Below, piece by piece: positions 34,327 to 41,408 of a stretch of DNA of 64,000 bases. The notes beneath the pieces are model-generated. The model did no database searches. It saw only the letters and a list, made by a program, of their open reading frames with translations, and was not told the origin of the DNA. The translations under genes were made by a program, and so were the position numbers. Position 1 is the stretch's first letter. Every line of letters begins with the position of its first letter. The DNA comes from Coriobacteriia bacterium (GTDB taxonomy: Bacteria > Actinomycetota > Coriobacteriia > Coriobacteriales > QAMH01): positions 1 through 64,000 of the forward strand of contig QAMH01000009.1 of NCBI GenBank assembly GCA_003149935.1, read 5' to 3'.

Positions 34327-35670
34327 ATGGCAAAGAAGAACGTTCCATATGACCAGGAGTACTACGACAAAGAGATCGAGACCATGCCGCGCGAGCAGCT
34401 TGAGGAGTTGCAGCTTGGCTATCTCAAAGACGAGCTGAAATTCGCCTACGACAACTGCCCCTATTACAAGCGCGCCTGGGACGAGGCCGGCGTCTCGCCC
34501 GAGATCGAGACCCTCGCCGACCTGCAGAAGTTCCCCTTCATCAACAAGCAGACGGAGCGTGACACGCAAGGTGTCGGCAGTTTCTTCGGCGAGCTGTGCG
34601 GTGTGCCCGAAGACGACGTCGTCTACATGGCCACTTCCTCGGGTTCGACCGGCGTGCCCACGATGAGCCCCTTTACCCAAGGTGATTTCGAGGACTTCAT
34701 GAAAGCCGAAAGCCGCTTGTTCTGGCAGGCAGGCATGCGTCCCAACGATCGCTACCTGCACGGCATGAACTTCGCGCTCTACGTCGGCGGCCCTTGCGTC
34801 ATCGGCGCCCAGGAGCTCGGCGCGCTCGGCATCTGGGTCGGCGCTGTTCCAAGCGATCGCCTGCTGTGGGCGATGAAGCAGTATCAGCCCACGTTCTTCT
34901 GGTCGTCGCCCTCTTATGCCTGGCAGCTCGGCCAGAAGGCCATCGAGAAGGGTTATGACCCCAAGACGGACTTCGCTTCGCTCAAGCACATCATCATATC
35001 CGGCGAGCCCGGCGGCTCCATCGAGTCAACGCGCAAAGCCATCGAGGAGATCTGGGACGCGAGCGTCTACGACTTCTTCGGCCTCTCCGACATCTACGGC
35101 GCCTGCGCCGCCATGTGCGACGCCAAGGACGGCCTGCACATCATCGAGGACCAGATTCTCGTCGAGGTCGTCGACCCCGTCACGGGCGAGGTCCTGCCCG
35201 ATGGCGAACGCGGCGAAATCGTCTACACCACGCTTAAGAAGCGCGCCCGTCCGATGATCCGCTTCCGCAGCGGCGACATCGGTCACGTCAACCGCGAGAC
35301 CTGCGAGTGCGGCCGCACCATGACCCGCATCTACATCCAGGGTCGCAAGGATGAAATGTTCATCGTGAGCGCCGTCAACGTGTTCCCGAGCGATATCGAA
35401 TACATCGTCCGCAACGAAAAGGGGCTGTCGGGCGAGTACCTCATCCGCGTGTACGACGAGAACTACACGACGCGTTACGAAGTCTCCGTCGAGCGTGCGT
35501 TTGGCTCCGACGAGGCGTACGATGAGATTGCCAAGCGCGTCGAAAACGAACTCAAGACCCATACAGGCGTACGTCCGGCCAAGGTTCTCGTGTTCGACAC
35601 CGACAAGTTGGGCACCTCAAGTGAGCACAAGGCCAAGCGCTTCATCGACGAGCGCCACCAGAACGCGTAG
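34327..35670 (+). CDS. Phenylacetate-CoA ligase-like adenylate-forming enzyme
   Basis: ANL-superfamily acid-CoA ligase of the PaaK type, 447 residues. Visible motifs are MATSSGSTGVPTMSPF (P-loop, about residue 102), DFFGLSDIYGACAAMC (A5 type, about 250), RFRSGDIGHVNRETCECGRTM (A7 with the CxCG segment) and QGRKDEMFIVSAVNVFPSDIE (A8). A C-terminal small domain follows. PaaK relatives activate aryl acids (phenylacetate, indoleacetate, benzoate) to CoA thioesters; the substrate is unknown. The ATG follows AGGAG. It is divergent from the LysR gene and followed 18 bp later by the stand-alone effector-domain gene. Confidence 0.88.
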   Translation: MAKKNVPYDQEYYDKEIETMPREQLEELQLGYLKDELKFAYDNCPYYKRAWDEAGVSPEIETLADLQKFPFINKQTERDTQGVGSFFGELCGVPEDDVVYMATSSGSTGVPTMSPFTQGDFEDFMKAESRLFWQAGMRPNDRYLHGMNFALYVGGPCVIGAQELGALGIWVGAVPSDRLLWAMKQYQPTFFWSSPSYAWQLGQKAIEKGYDPKTDFASLKHIIISGEPGGSIESTRKAIEEIWDASVYDFFGLSDIYGACAAMCDAKDGLHIIEDQILVEVVDPVTGEVLPDGERGEIVYTTLKKRARPMIRFRSGDIGHVNRETCECGRTMTRIYIQGRKDEMFIVSAVNVFPSDIEYIVRNEKGLSGEYLIRVYDENYTTRYEVSVERAFGSDEAYDEIAKRVENELKTHTGVRPAKVLVFDTDKLGTSSEHKAKRFIDERHQNA

Positions 35671-35688
35671 GAAGGCAGGGGATCAACT

Positions 35689-36342
35689 ATGACCAAGAAA
35701 TTCGCAATCTCCGGACAGCACTATCTGTTCGATGTTCAATCCTTCGCGGCGCTCGTCCTCGCACTTGGCGGCGATGATTACGAGTACGCGCTGCGTGACC
35801 GCACGACCAAGCGTGTCATCGAAGACGTCGCGAATGGCGAGAGCGAGATCGGTGTGCTCGTTGAGACCACACGCTCGGCGGCCGGCCTCGAGGAGGCCTT
35901 CGCGGAGGCAGGCGTGGAGTTCGTCGAGCTCATCGAATCGACGCCGCGCGTCGCCCTGCCCAAGAGCCATCCGTTCGTGAACGCCGAATCGCTCACGCTC
36001 GATCAGCTCGAGGACTATCCGTACATCTACTTCGAGCAGGAGGAGGACGCCCCGGTGTGCTTTGCCGAGGAGGCCCTTGCCGACGAAGCGCGGCATAAGA
36101 GCATCGCCTGCACGGACCGCGCCTCGCTCTCCGAGCTCATCGTCGCGCTCAATGGCTATACGGTGACGAGCGGCATTCTCGTCGGCATCTCGGATGGCGC
36201 CTCTCTCGCCACGGTACGTCTCGACACGGACGTGACGCTGCATCTGGGCTACATCATCAAGAAGGGCGTGAAGCTCTCCGACACGGCCAAGAAGTTCATC
36301 GAGAAGCTCGAGGGCAATCTCAAGAAGTACGCGAAGTTCTAA
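35689..36342 (+). CDS. Stand-alone LysR effector-binding domain, no DNA-binding domain
   Basis: The 217-residue product aligns with the effector domain of the LysR protein next door (SGQHYLFDVQSFAALVLALGGDDYEYALRD against STQHYAFCVRAFID; ESEIGVLVETTRSAAGLEEAFAEA; LDQLEDYPYIYFEQEED; VTLHLGYIIKKG). It has no helix-turn-helix and no signal peptide. It starts with its own ATG, and no remnant of a DNA-binding domain is found upstream, so this is not a broken gene. It could bind the same ligand, form mixed oligomers with LysR and modulate it, or deliver substrate to the ligase. A terminator follows at 36373. Confidence 0.8.
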   Translation: MTKKFAISGQHYLFDVQSFAALVLALGGDDYEYALRDRTTKRVIEDVANGESEIGVLVETTRSAAGLEEAFAEAGVEFVELIESTPRVALPKSHPFVNAESLTLDQLEDYPYIYFEQEEDAPVCFAEEALADEARHKSIACTDRASLSELIVALNGYTVTSGILVGISDGASLATVRLDTDVTLHLGYIIKKGVKLSDTAKKFIEKLEGNLKKYAKF

Positions 36343-36372
36343 AGACGCAGCTCACTGACTCGGCAGTTGCGC

Positions 36373-36404
36373 AGGGGCGGCACATAAGGGCCGCCCCTTT
36401 TTTT
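36373..36404 (+). terminator. Rho-independent terminator after the ligase operon
   Basis: GGGGCGGC and GCCGCCCC arms around an eight-base loop are followed by a run of seven T. Confidence 0.9.
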
Positions 36405-36410
36405 GATGCT

Positions 36411-36571
36411 CTGTCATCTCGACTGGAGCGGCCGCCAGGCCGCGGAACGGAGAGATCTCTCGGGAGATTTCTCGACTCCGCGACCTTCGGTCGCTCCGCT
36501 CGAAATGACAAGAGGGGATGTCTTCGCTCACTCGAAATGACAAGGCAGCTTCGCTTCGCTCGAAATGACAG
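36411..36571. repeat. Dispersed repeat cluster (several copies)
   Basis: An inverted copy (TGTCATCTCGACTGG) and direct copies (GAGATTTCTCGACTCCGCG..GCTCGAAATGACA, then two shorter CTCGAAATGACA ends) are packed in 160 bp. GAGATCTCTC near the middle is itself palindromic. It lies between the terminator and the stop of the FKBP gene. Confidence 0.8.
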
Positions 36572-36579
36572 GGGGAAGA

Positions 36580-37023
36580 TCAATCGTCGCTTATCCCGAG
36601 CAGCTCGATTTCGTACTCGAGCGTCTTGCCGGCAAAGGGATGGTTGAAGTCGACTTGGATGAAGTCCTCTGTCGCCTTCGTGCAGATGGCCGGAATCCTG
36701 CGCTGGGAAACCGGATTGACCCAACTGCCCACGAAACCTTCGTAGATGTCGTCACCATTGGGAAAATCACGTCGCAGAAAACGCTGCACGCCAGCCGGAT
36801 CATGCTCTCCGTAGGCTTTCTCGGGCTCGATTACGACGGTGCGCACCTCGCCGATCTCCATGTCATAGAGTGCCTCGTCGATGCCGCGTATGACCTCACC
36901 CACACCCATGCGGATGGTCGTGGGCTCATCCCAGCAGACATCCTCGGGAGGTTGCCCCTGTACACCACCTCGATAACGCACGTGCGCCGTCTTCCCTGAC
37001 CGCTCGATATTAGGAAGCGTCAT
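36580..37023 (-). CDS. FKBP-type peptidyl-prolyl isomerase (SlyD-like)
   Basis: The 147-residue product from ATG 37023 has AAGGAGG just upstream. It has the FKBP core of SlyD-type isomerases: TIRMGVGEVIRGIDEALYDMEIGEVRTVVI (about residues 38-66), PEKAYGEHDP, then an insert-in-flap domain, and DFNHPFAGKTLEYEIEL near the C terminus. There is no His-rich metal-binding tail. The frame is open to 37065 without better support. It lies 55 bp downstream of the FeS-subunit gene on the same strand; SlyD-like proteins help metalloenzyme assembly, so a link is possible. Confidence 0.85.
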   Translation of the reverse strand: MTLPNIERSGKTAHVRYRGGVQGQPPEDVCWDEPTTIRMGVGEVIRGIDEALYDMEIGEVRTVVIEPEKAYGEHDPAGVQRFLRRDFPNGDDIYEGFVGSWVNPVSQRRIPAICTKATEDFIQVDFNHPFAGKTLEYEIELLGISDD

Positions 37024-37078
37024 AAAGACCTCCTTGCAGAGACGGAGTGCCCCTTTCAATGACACTCCGTCTTCGTTT

Positions 37079-37441
37079 CTATTCCCTCAGCTTTTCGTAT
37101 GGTTTGTAGACCGGCGTGAAAATGACCTGACGTCGCTGTCCGTCCATCTTCTGCGCAAGCTCGGTGACTGGCCCGTAATACATCACGTTGGCCAGACAGT
37201 GATGCACGCAAATGGGCTCTCGGCCGCGGCTCGTGCGATCGATGCACAAGTCGCACAGATCCGTCGGCACCGGAATCTTGTTCCAGTTGTAGTGACCGGG
37301 CTCAATCTCCCATGGGCCATCATCAAGCACGCGGATGCCCCATTTGCCCACGGGGTAATCGTGCTCTTCCTTGCATGACACCTCGCATGATTGGCAACCC
37401 GTGCACAGTTCGTAATCGATAAGCAGTCCCGTTGCTTCCAT
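37079..37441 (-). CDS. Short ferredoxin-type FeS subunit (two 4Fe-4S clusters)
   Basis: The 120-residue product has eight cluster cysteines: CTGCQSCEVSC (residues 13-23) and CDLC..CVHHC (about residues 63-85). This gives two 4Fe-4S clusters, against four in DmsB/NrfC-type partners of molybdopterin enzymes. No signal peptide. It follows the molybdopterin subunit by two bases and so should be its electron-transfer partner. Confidence 0.85.
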   Translation of the reverse strand: MEATGLLIDYELCTGCQSCEVSCKEEHDYPVGKWGIRVLDDGPWEIEPGHYNWNKIPVPTDLCDLCIDRTSRGREPICVHHCLANVMYYGPVTELAQKMDGQRRQVIFTPVYKPYEKLRE

Positions 37442-37443
37442 GG

Positions 37444-39825
37444 CTACCTCAACTCCCCGAATTTATCCTGGATAAGCTGCATGTCCGTATCAAAGTTCTC
37501 ATCCGTGCCTTCGATATTGCAGAGCATGCATTTGAACGGTGCGCCGAAGCCCAGCTTACCGACATGAAAATTCGGGATGAGATTGTTGATGTTGGAGCGG
37601 TATACACCGTAGTTATGCGGCGCATTACCGTCCTCCTCCGGGAACCACCAGCCGTGCTGCGCATGAATCACATCGGGCTTCACGGACACCGTCAGCTTCG
37701 CCTTGAGATAGGCCTCGCCGAACTGGTTGTACACACGGCACCATTGCCCATCAACGATGCCAAGCTTCTTGGCCGTCTCGGGATTAATTTCCACGAGCGG
37801 ATTGGGGTTCAACTCGCGAAGGCGCGGAATCTGGCGATGCTCCGAGTGGAAGAACGCGTAGGTGCGCGCACCAGTCGTGAGCACGAACGGATAGTCTTTC
37901 AGGAGCTCCGGCGTGCTGATGGGGCTGAAATCGGGTTCCTCGTAATACGGCAGCGGGTCGTCGCCGAACTGTTGGAAGCCCAGATTGTAGAGCTCGACGC
38001 GGCCGGTCGGCGTATTGAAGCCAGGTGCGCCGTCAGGACGCATCAGACCCTTCTCGTACTTGTAGTACTCGTTCTTGCTCTGGATGCACACCTGCTCGCG
38101 CAGTTCCTCGAACGTGCGGCTCTTGCCGAAACGCAGGAATTGCAACAGGTCATAGTAGCTATCAAACTCCTCGAAGCGCTTGGGGTTGAGACGCTTGCCG
38201 AGGATGTAGAGCAGCTCGAGATCACCGCGGCAATCGCCCTCGTCAACGCATTTGTTCTGCGTGCCGAAGTACAGGGGCGCCGATCCATATGCGGCAGCCA
38301 CCGTGCTGTCGCGCTCGACGACCGTGGCCAGCGGCAAGACGATGTCGCAGACTGCCTGGATGGACGGCGTCATGAAGCAGTCGAATCCGATGACGAACTC
38401 GAGTGAGCGGTTGATGGCCGCTTCCCAACGCTTGGGCTCAGCCGACGTGCAGGCAAGCAGGTTGTTGCCCGCAAAGGCGCCGATGCGCAGAGGATACGGA
38501 TCGTCGGTCTCCATGCAGCGCAGCGTGAGGTCGGCGTGCGAGTTCTGGCTCATGCCGCAGTATGCCGGGTACTCCTTGAGACCTATCATCTTGGCGCGCA
38601 GCTCGTCGTCGTCAAGTGCCATGTAGGGCATGTACTCGTCGTCTTCCTCGGTGTCGGCGTCGAGCGCGACAGCGCCGCCTGTGGTTATCTGACCGCCGGG
38701 ACGGTCGATGTTACCCGTGATGGCCATGAGGGCGATGATGCACTGCGCCTGCTGCATGCCGTTGGTCTTCTGGTCGGTCGCAAGACCCCACTGGATCGTG
38801 GCGGCCTCGGCGTTGGCGTACATGCGCGCCGCTCCGATGATGTCCTCGGCGGGAATGCCGCAGATCTCGGCAGCCTTCTCGGGCGGCATGGTGGCAACAC
38901 GCTCGGCGAGCTGCTCGAAGCCGTAACACCACTTCTCAACGAACTCATGGTCGTAGAGACCCTCGCGGATTATCACGTCGAGCATCGCCATGGCAATGGC
39001 CGTGTCGGTGCCGGGGCGCAATTGCAGGTGATAGGCCGCGCGCGTCGTGAGCCAGTTGACGCGCGAGTCGACCATAATGAGCTTGCTGCCACGCTTCATG
39101 AGGTCGATAACCGCGTGACCAAACGCACCGTCCGGATTCGATACCGTGGGCACCTTGCCCCACAGCACGACTGCCTCGGGGATGTGGTACTCGGGATCCT
39201 CGTAGCGGCCAGGCAGACAACCCGCGTAGTCCATCTCAGGGTAGACCAAGCCAGCAGACATGGTGCCAGCAGCCAGACGTGGGAAATAACACGCGTACCC
39301 TGACTGCGTATAGCAGGCGTTGGGCGTTTGCCACACCATCGCAGTGTAGGTCATGCACGAGACGCCGCCCTCGCGCCCAGTGCCTCCGAAGTTCACGAAG
39401 CTTTCCTTGCCGTACTTGCTCGTGATCTCGGTGTAGCGCTTCTCGATGAGATCAAGCGCCTCATCCCAGGTAATCTTCTCCCACGCGTCTGCCTGCCCGC
39501 GCTTGTCGCGATCACGCTTCATCGGATGCAGAATGCGGGAGTTGTTGTACTCGTAGTCCTTCAGCGCAATGCAGCGTACGCAGAGGCGCCCCTGGGTGAC
39601 GGGATGGTTCTCGTCTCCTTCGACCTTGACGAGGCGCCCGTTCTCGTCGGTATAGAGCTTGAGACCACAGCCAACCGGATGACAACCCGGTGGTGACCAC
39701 ACGCAGCTCCTCGTAACGGTTAGCCCCGTGTCCTCATCTGTGAACCTCCAGGGCTTACCCAGGTCGTTCACGTCAGAGAGACTGTCCAGCTTGACAGCTG
39801 GCGACGCGGTCTTTCTTAACGCCAT
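37444..39825 (-). CDS. Molybdopterin oxidoreductase, acetylene-hydratase/catechol-dehydroxylase type
   Basis: Catalytic subunit of the DMSO-reductase superfamily, 793 residues from ATG 39825 (MALRKTASPAVK). The N-terminal 4Fe-4S site is CVWSPPGCHPVGCGLKLY followed by QGRLCVRC (about residues 40-90). Molybdopterin-binding stretches include VNFGGTGREGG, LQLRPGTDTAIAMAML and the C-terminal dinucleotide-binding domain (VLTTGARTYAFFHSEHRQ). There is no twin-arginine signal, so it is cytoplasmic. The SPPGCH..GC signature is what I recall from acetylene hydratase and from the Eggerthella/Gordonibacter catechol dehydroxylases. The substrate is unknown; the divergent PucR regulator suggests induction by an organic compound. 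Confidence 0.88.
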   Translation of the reverse strand: MALRKTASPAVKLDSLSDVNDLGKPWRFTDEDTGLTVTRSCVWSPPGCHPVGCGLKLYTDENGRLVKVEGDENHPVTQGRLCVRCIALKDYEYNNSRILHPMKRDRDKRGQADAWEKITWDEALDLIEKRYTEITSKYGKESFVNFGGTGREGGVSCMTYTAMVWQTPNACYTQSGYACYFPRLAAGTMSAGLVYPEMDYAGCLPGRYEDPEYHIPEAVVLWGKVPTVSNPDGAFGHAVIDLMKRGSKLIMVDSRVNWLTTRAAYHLQLRPGTDTAIAMAMLDVIIREGLYDHEFVEKWCYGFEQLAERVATMPPEKAAEICGIPAEDIIGAARMYANAEAATIQWGLATDQKTNGMQQAQCIIALMAITGNIDRPGGQITTGGAVALDADTEEDDEYMPYMALDDDELRAKMIGLKEYPAYCGMSQNSHADLTLRCMETDDPYPLRIGAFAGNNLLACTSAEPKRWEAAINRSLEFVIGFDCFMTPSIQAVCDIVLPLATVVERDSTVAAAYGSAPLYFGTQNKCVDEGDCRGDLELLYILGKRLNPKRFEEFDSYYDLLQFLRFGKSRTFEELREQVCIQSKNEYYKYEKGLMRPDGAPGFNTPTGRVELYNLGFQQFGDDPLPYYEEPDFSPISTPELLKDYPFVLTTGARTYAFFHSEHRQIPRLRELNPNPLVEINPETAKKLGIVDGQWCRVYNQFGEAYLKAKLTVSVKPDVIHAQHGWWFPEEDGNAPHNYGVYRSNINNLIPNFHVGKLGFGAPFKCMLCNIEGTDENFDTDMQLIQDKFGELR

Positions 39826-39961
39826 GTCCTGCTCCTCTCGCTCGAAATGCACAATGATTCGCCATAACGCAAGCATATGAGCGTGAAGGGGTACCGAAAA
39901 GCTATCGCGTGGTGCCGTATGGCTGGACAGACCCGAACGCTGCGGCCAGTTGCGATGAGAC

Positions 39962-39978
39962 CCGTACTCAGAGTACGG
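39962..39978. promoter_or_regulatory. Palindrome CCGTAC-N5-GTACGG, site 1
   Basis: CCGTACTCAGAGTACGG is a perfect 17-bp palindrome with a single central base, in the 282-bp region between the molybdopterin enzyme and PucR genes. The same arms and spacing recur at 40071. Confidence 0.65.
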
Positions 39979-40070
39979 ATTAGACAACATTTTCCTGCCT
40001 CCGAGTACAAGTGTCTACGGATATTTCCAGGTGATAGCTATAATTTTACCGAGAGTCCGTGCGTTCGATT

Positions 40071-40087
40071 CCGTACCAATCGTACGG
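40071..40087. promoter_or_regulatory. Palindrome CCGTAC-N5-GTACGG, site 2
   Basis: CCGTACCAATCGTACGG has the same six-base arms and five-base centre as site 1. The arms extend outward (ATT...AAT) to nine bases each, 20 bp before the PucR start codon, where binding would block that gene. Confidence 0.7.
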
Positions 40088-40107
40088 AATAAGTGAAATG
40101 AGATGGT

Positions 40108-41337
40108 ATGTTCCTGAGCATGGAGATACTGGCAGGCGACCTTGCACAATGGCATGCGTCTGCACATGTGCGCAATGCGGAAGGGAGCAGGCAGATTCGC
40201 TATGTGACACCTGCTGGCGCTCTGCCGCTTGATGATGCCACCGCCTTGTATGCCATGCGCGCAAACGAACTTGCAAGTTGCGCGTCCCGGGCTAAGGATG
40301 GCACCAACCTATTGTGTGTGGGCATTCCTGATGAAGAAGACCTGCTTGCATGCGAAGCGCTCAACGTCCTGATACTCGATGCGCCGGAAAGTGACTTTGA
40401 TCGTGCCCTCAAAGACTGCGCCGAGGCCATCGCCTGGTATGCGGACGGCTTTACGAACCTTGCCGATGCTGTTGAGCGTGGCGACGAGGAGGCGATGCGC
40501 CGTGCGGCTGCGCTCTTGCGCTATTGTCTGCATGATGAACCGACGCAGGATGCCGATCCGAGCGCCTTGGCCGAGCAACTTAACTTACTGCTGCATCGCA
40601 ACATAACCTCGTGGCAACTGCTCGAGGACACCATTGCCGATTGGGGTTGGGATCTGCTCGATGAGTACCTTTGCGTAACGAGCACAATTCCCGACGGGGC
40701 GTTTCGCTCAATGCTCGCAACCATTCAACCCGAGGCGACGGACAATACACCTGCGCAGGTGTATTTGCCTCAAGAGGAGTATCTAGTCGTCGTCGTGAAT
40801 CTCACGCATGCCAAGATGGGGTATCGCGAGGCGGCATCCGAGATTGCCGTTCGCCTGCACGCACTCTCAAAAGAAGCGCGCGTTGGGGCGAGCAATCCAT
40901 TCAGCGAGCTGCAGGATCTCTACTACTACGGCCAGCAGGCCAAGTCAGCCGTGCAGATGAGCATCGCGTTGAGCGCCGACGAGGACGTGTCGATCTTTCA
41001 CGACCGCTTCCTTGATTTCGTGGCGCTGCATCTACTGGAGACGTGCCCACCGACGACGCTGTTTCCACCAGGGTACAGCCGCCTGCGTAATTACGAGCAT
41101 GGCCAGGCGCGCACGAGTTCACTGCTGCACTTCCTCGATAGCTATATCGAGCATGACTTCCAGATGAAGCCCACGGTTGCGGCAGAATATTGCTCGCGCA
41201 CGACAGCATTCGACAAGTTACGCAAGATCAAGCAAATTACGGGCATGGATCTCGATGACCCCAATACGCGCGCAGCGCTGCGCCTGGCAACGCATGCGAT
41301 ACGGCTCTCGAAGATATCGCCTCGTCAGCCGGAGTAG
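40108..41337 (+). CDS. PucR-family transcriptional regulator
   Basis: The 409-residue product has at its C terminus (about residues 335-400) the PucR/CdaR helix-turn-helix: LLHFLDSYIEHDFQMKPTVAAEYCSR, TTAFDKLRKIKQITGMDLDDPNTRAALRLATHAI. The N-terminal about 120 residues resemble the ligand/purine-catabolism-type domain (LLCVGIPDEEDLLACEALNVLIL), and the middle is a GGDEF-like spacer without GGDEF residues. Such regulators activate catabolic genes in response to small molecules. It is divergent from the molybdopterin enzyme. Met 5 (MEILAGDL) is an alternative start. The twin palindromes upstream are its likely operators. Confidence 0.8.
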   Translation: MFLSMEILAGDLAQWHASAHVRNAEGSRQIRYVTPAGALPLDDATALYAMRANELASCASRAKDGTNLLCVGIPDEEDLLACEALNVLILDAPESDFDRALKDCAEAIAWYADGFTNLADAVERGDEEAMRRAAALLRYCLHDEPTQDADPSALAEQLNLLLHRNITSWQLLEDTIADWGWDLLDEYLCVTSTIPDGAFRSMLATIQPEATDNTPAQVYLPQEEYLVVVVNLTHAKMGYREAASEIAVRLHALSKEARVGASNPFSELQDLYYYGQQAKSAVQMSIALSADEDVSIFHDRFLDFVALHLLETCPPTTLFPPGYSRLRNYEHGQARTSSLLHFLDSYIEHDFQMKPTVAAEYCSRTTAFDKLRKIKQITGMDLDDPNTRAALRLATHAIRLSKISPRQPE

Positions 41338-41363
41338 GCGAGGCGAAGCTCCGGTTGAGCGAG

Positions 41364-41403
41364 GAGATCTCTCGACTCCGCTTCCCTCCGCTCGAAATGA
41401 CAG
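41364..41403. repeat. Dispersed repeat copy
   Basis: GAGATCTCTCGACTCCGC..CCGCTCGAAATGACAG lies between the stops of the convergent PucR gene and ATPase-methyltransferase gene. Position between convergent genes suggests it doubles as a terminator or spacer. Confidence 0.8.
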
Positions 41404-41408
41404 CGGGG

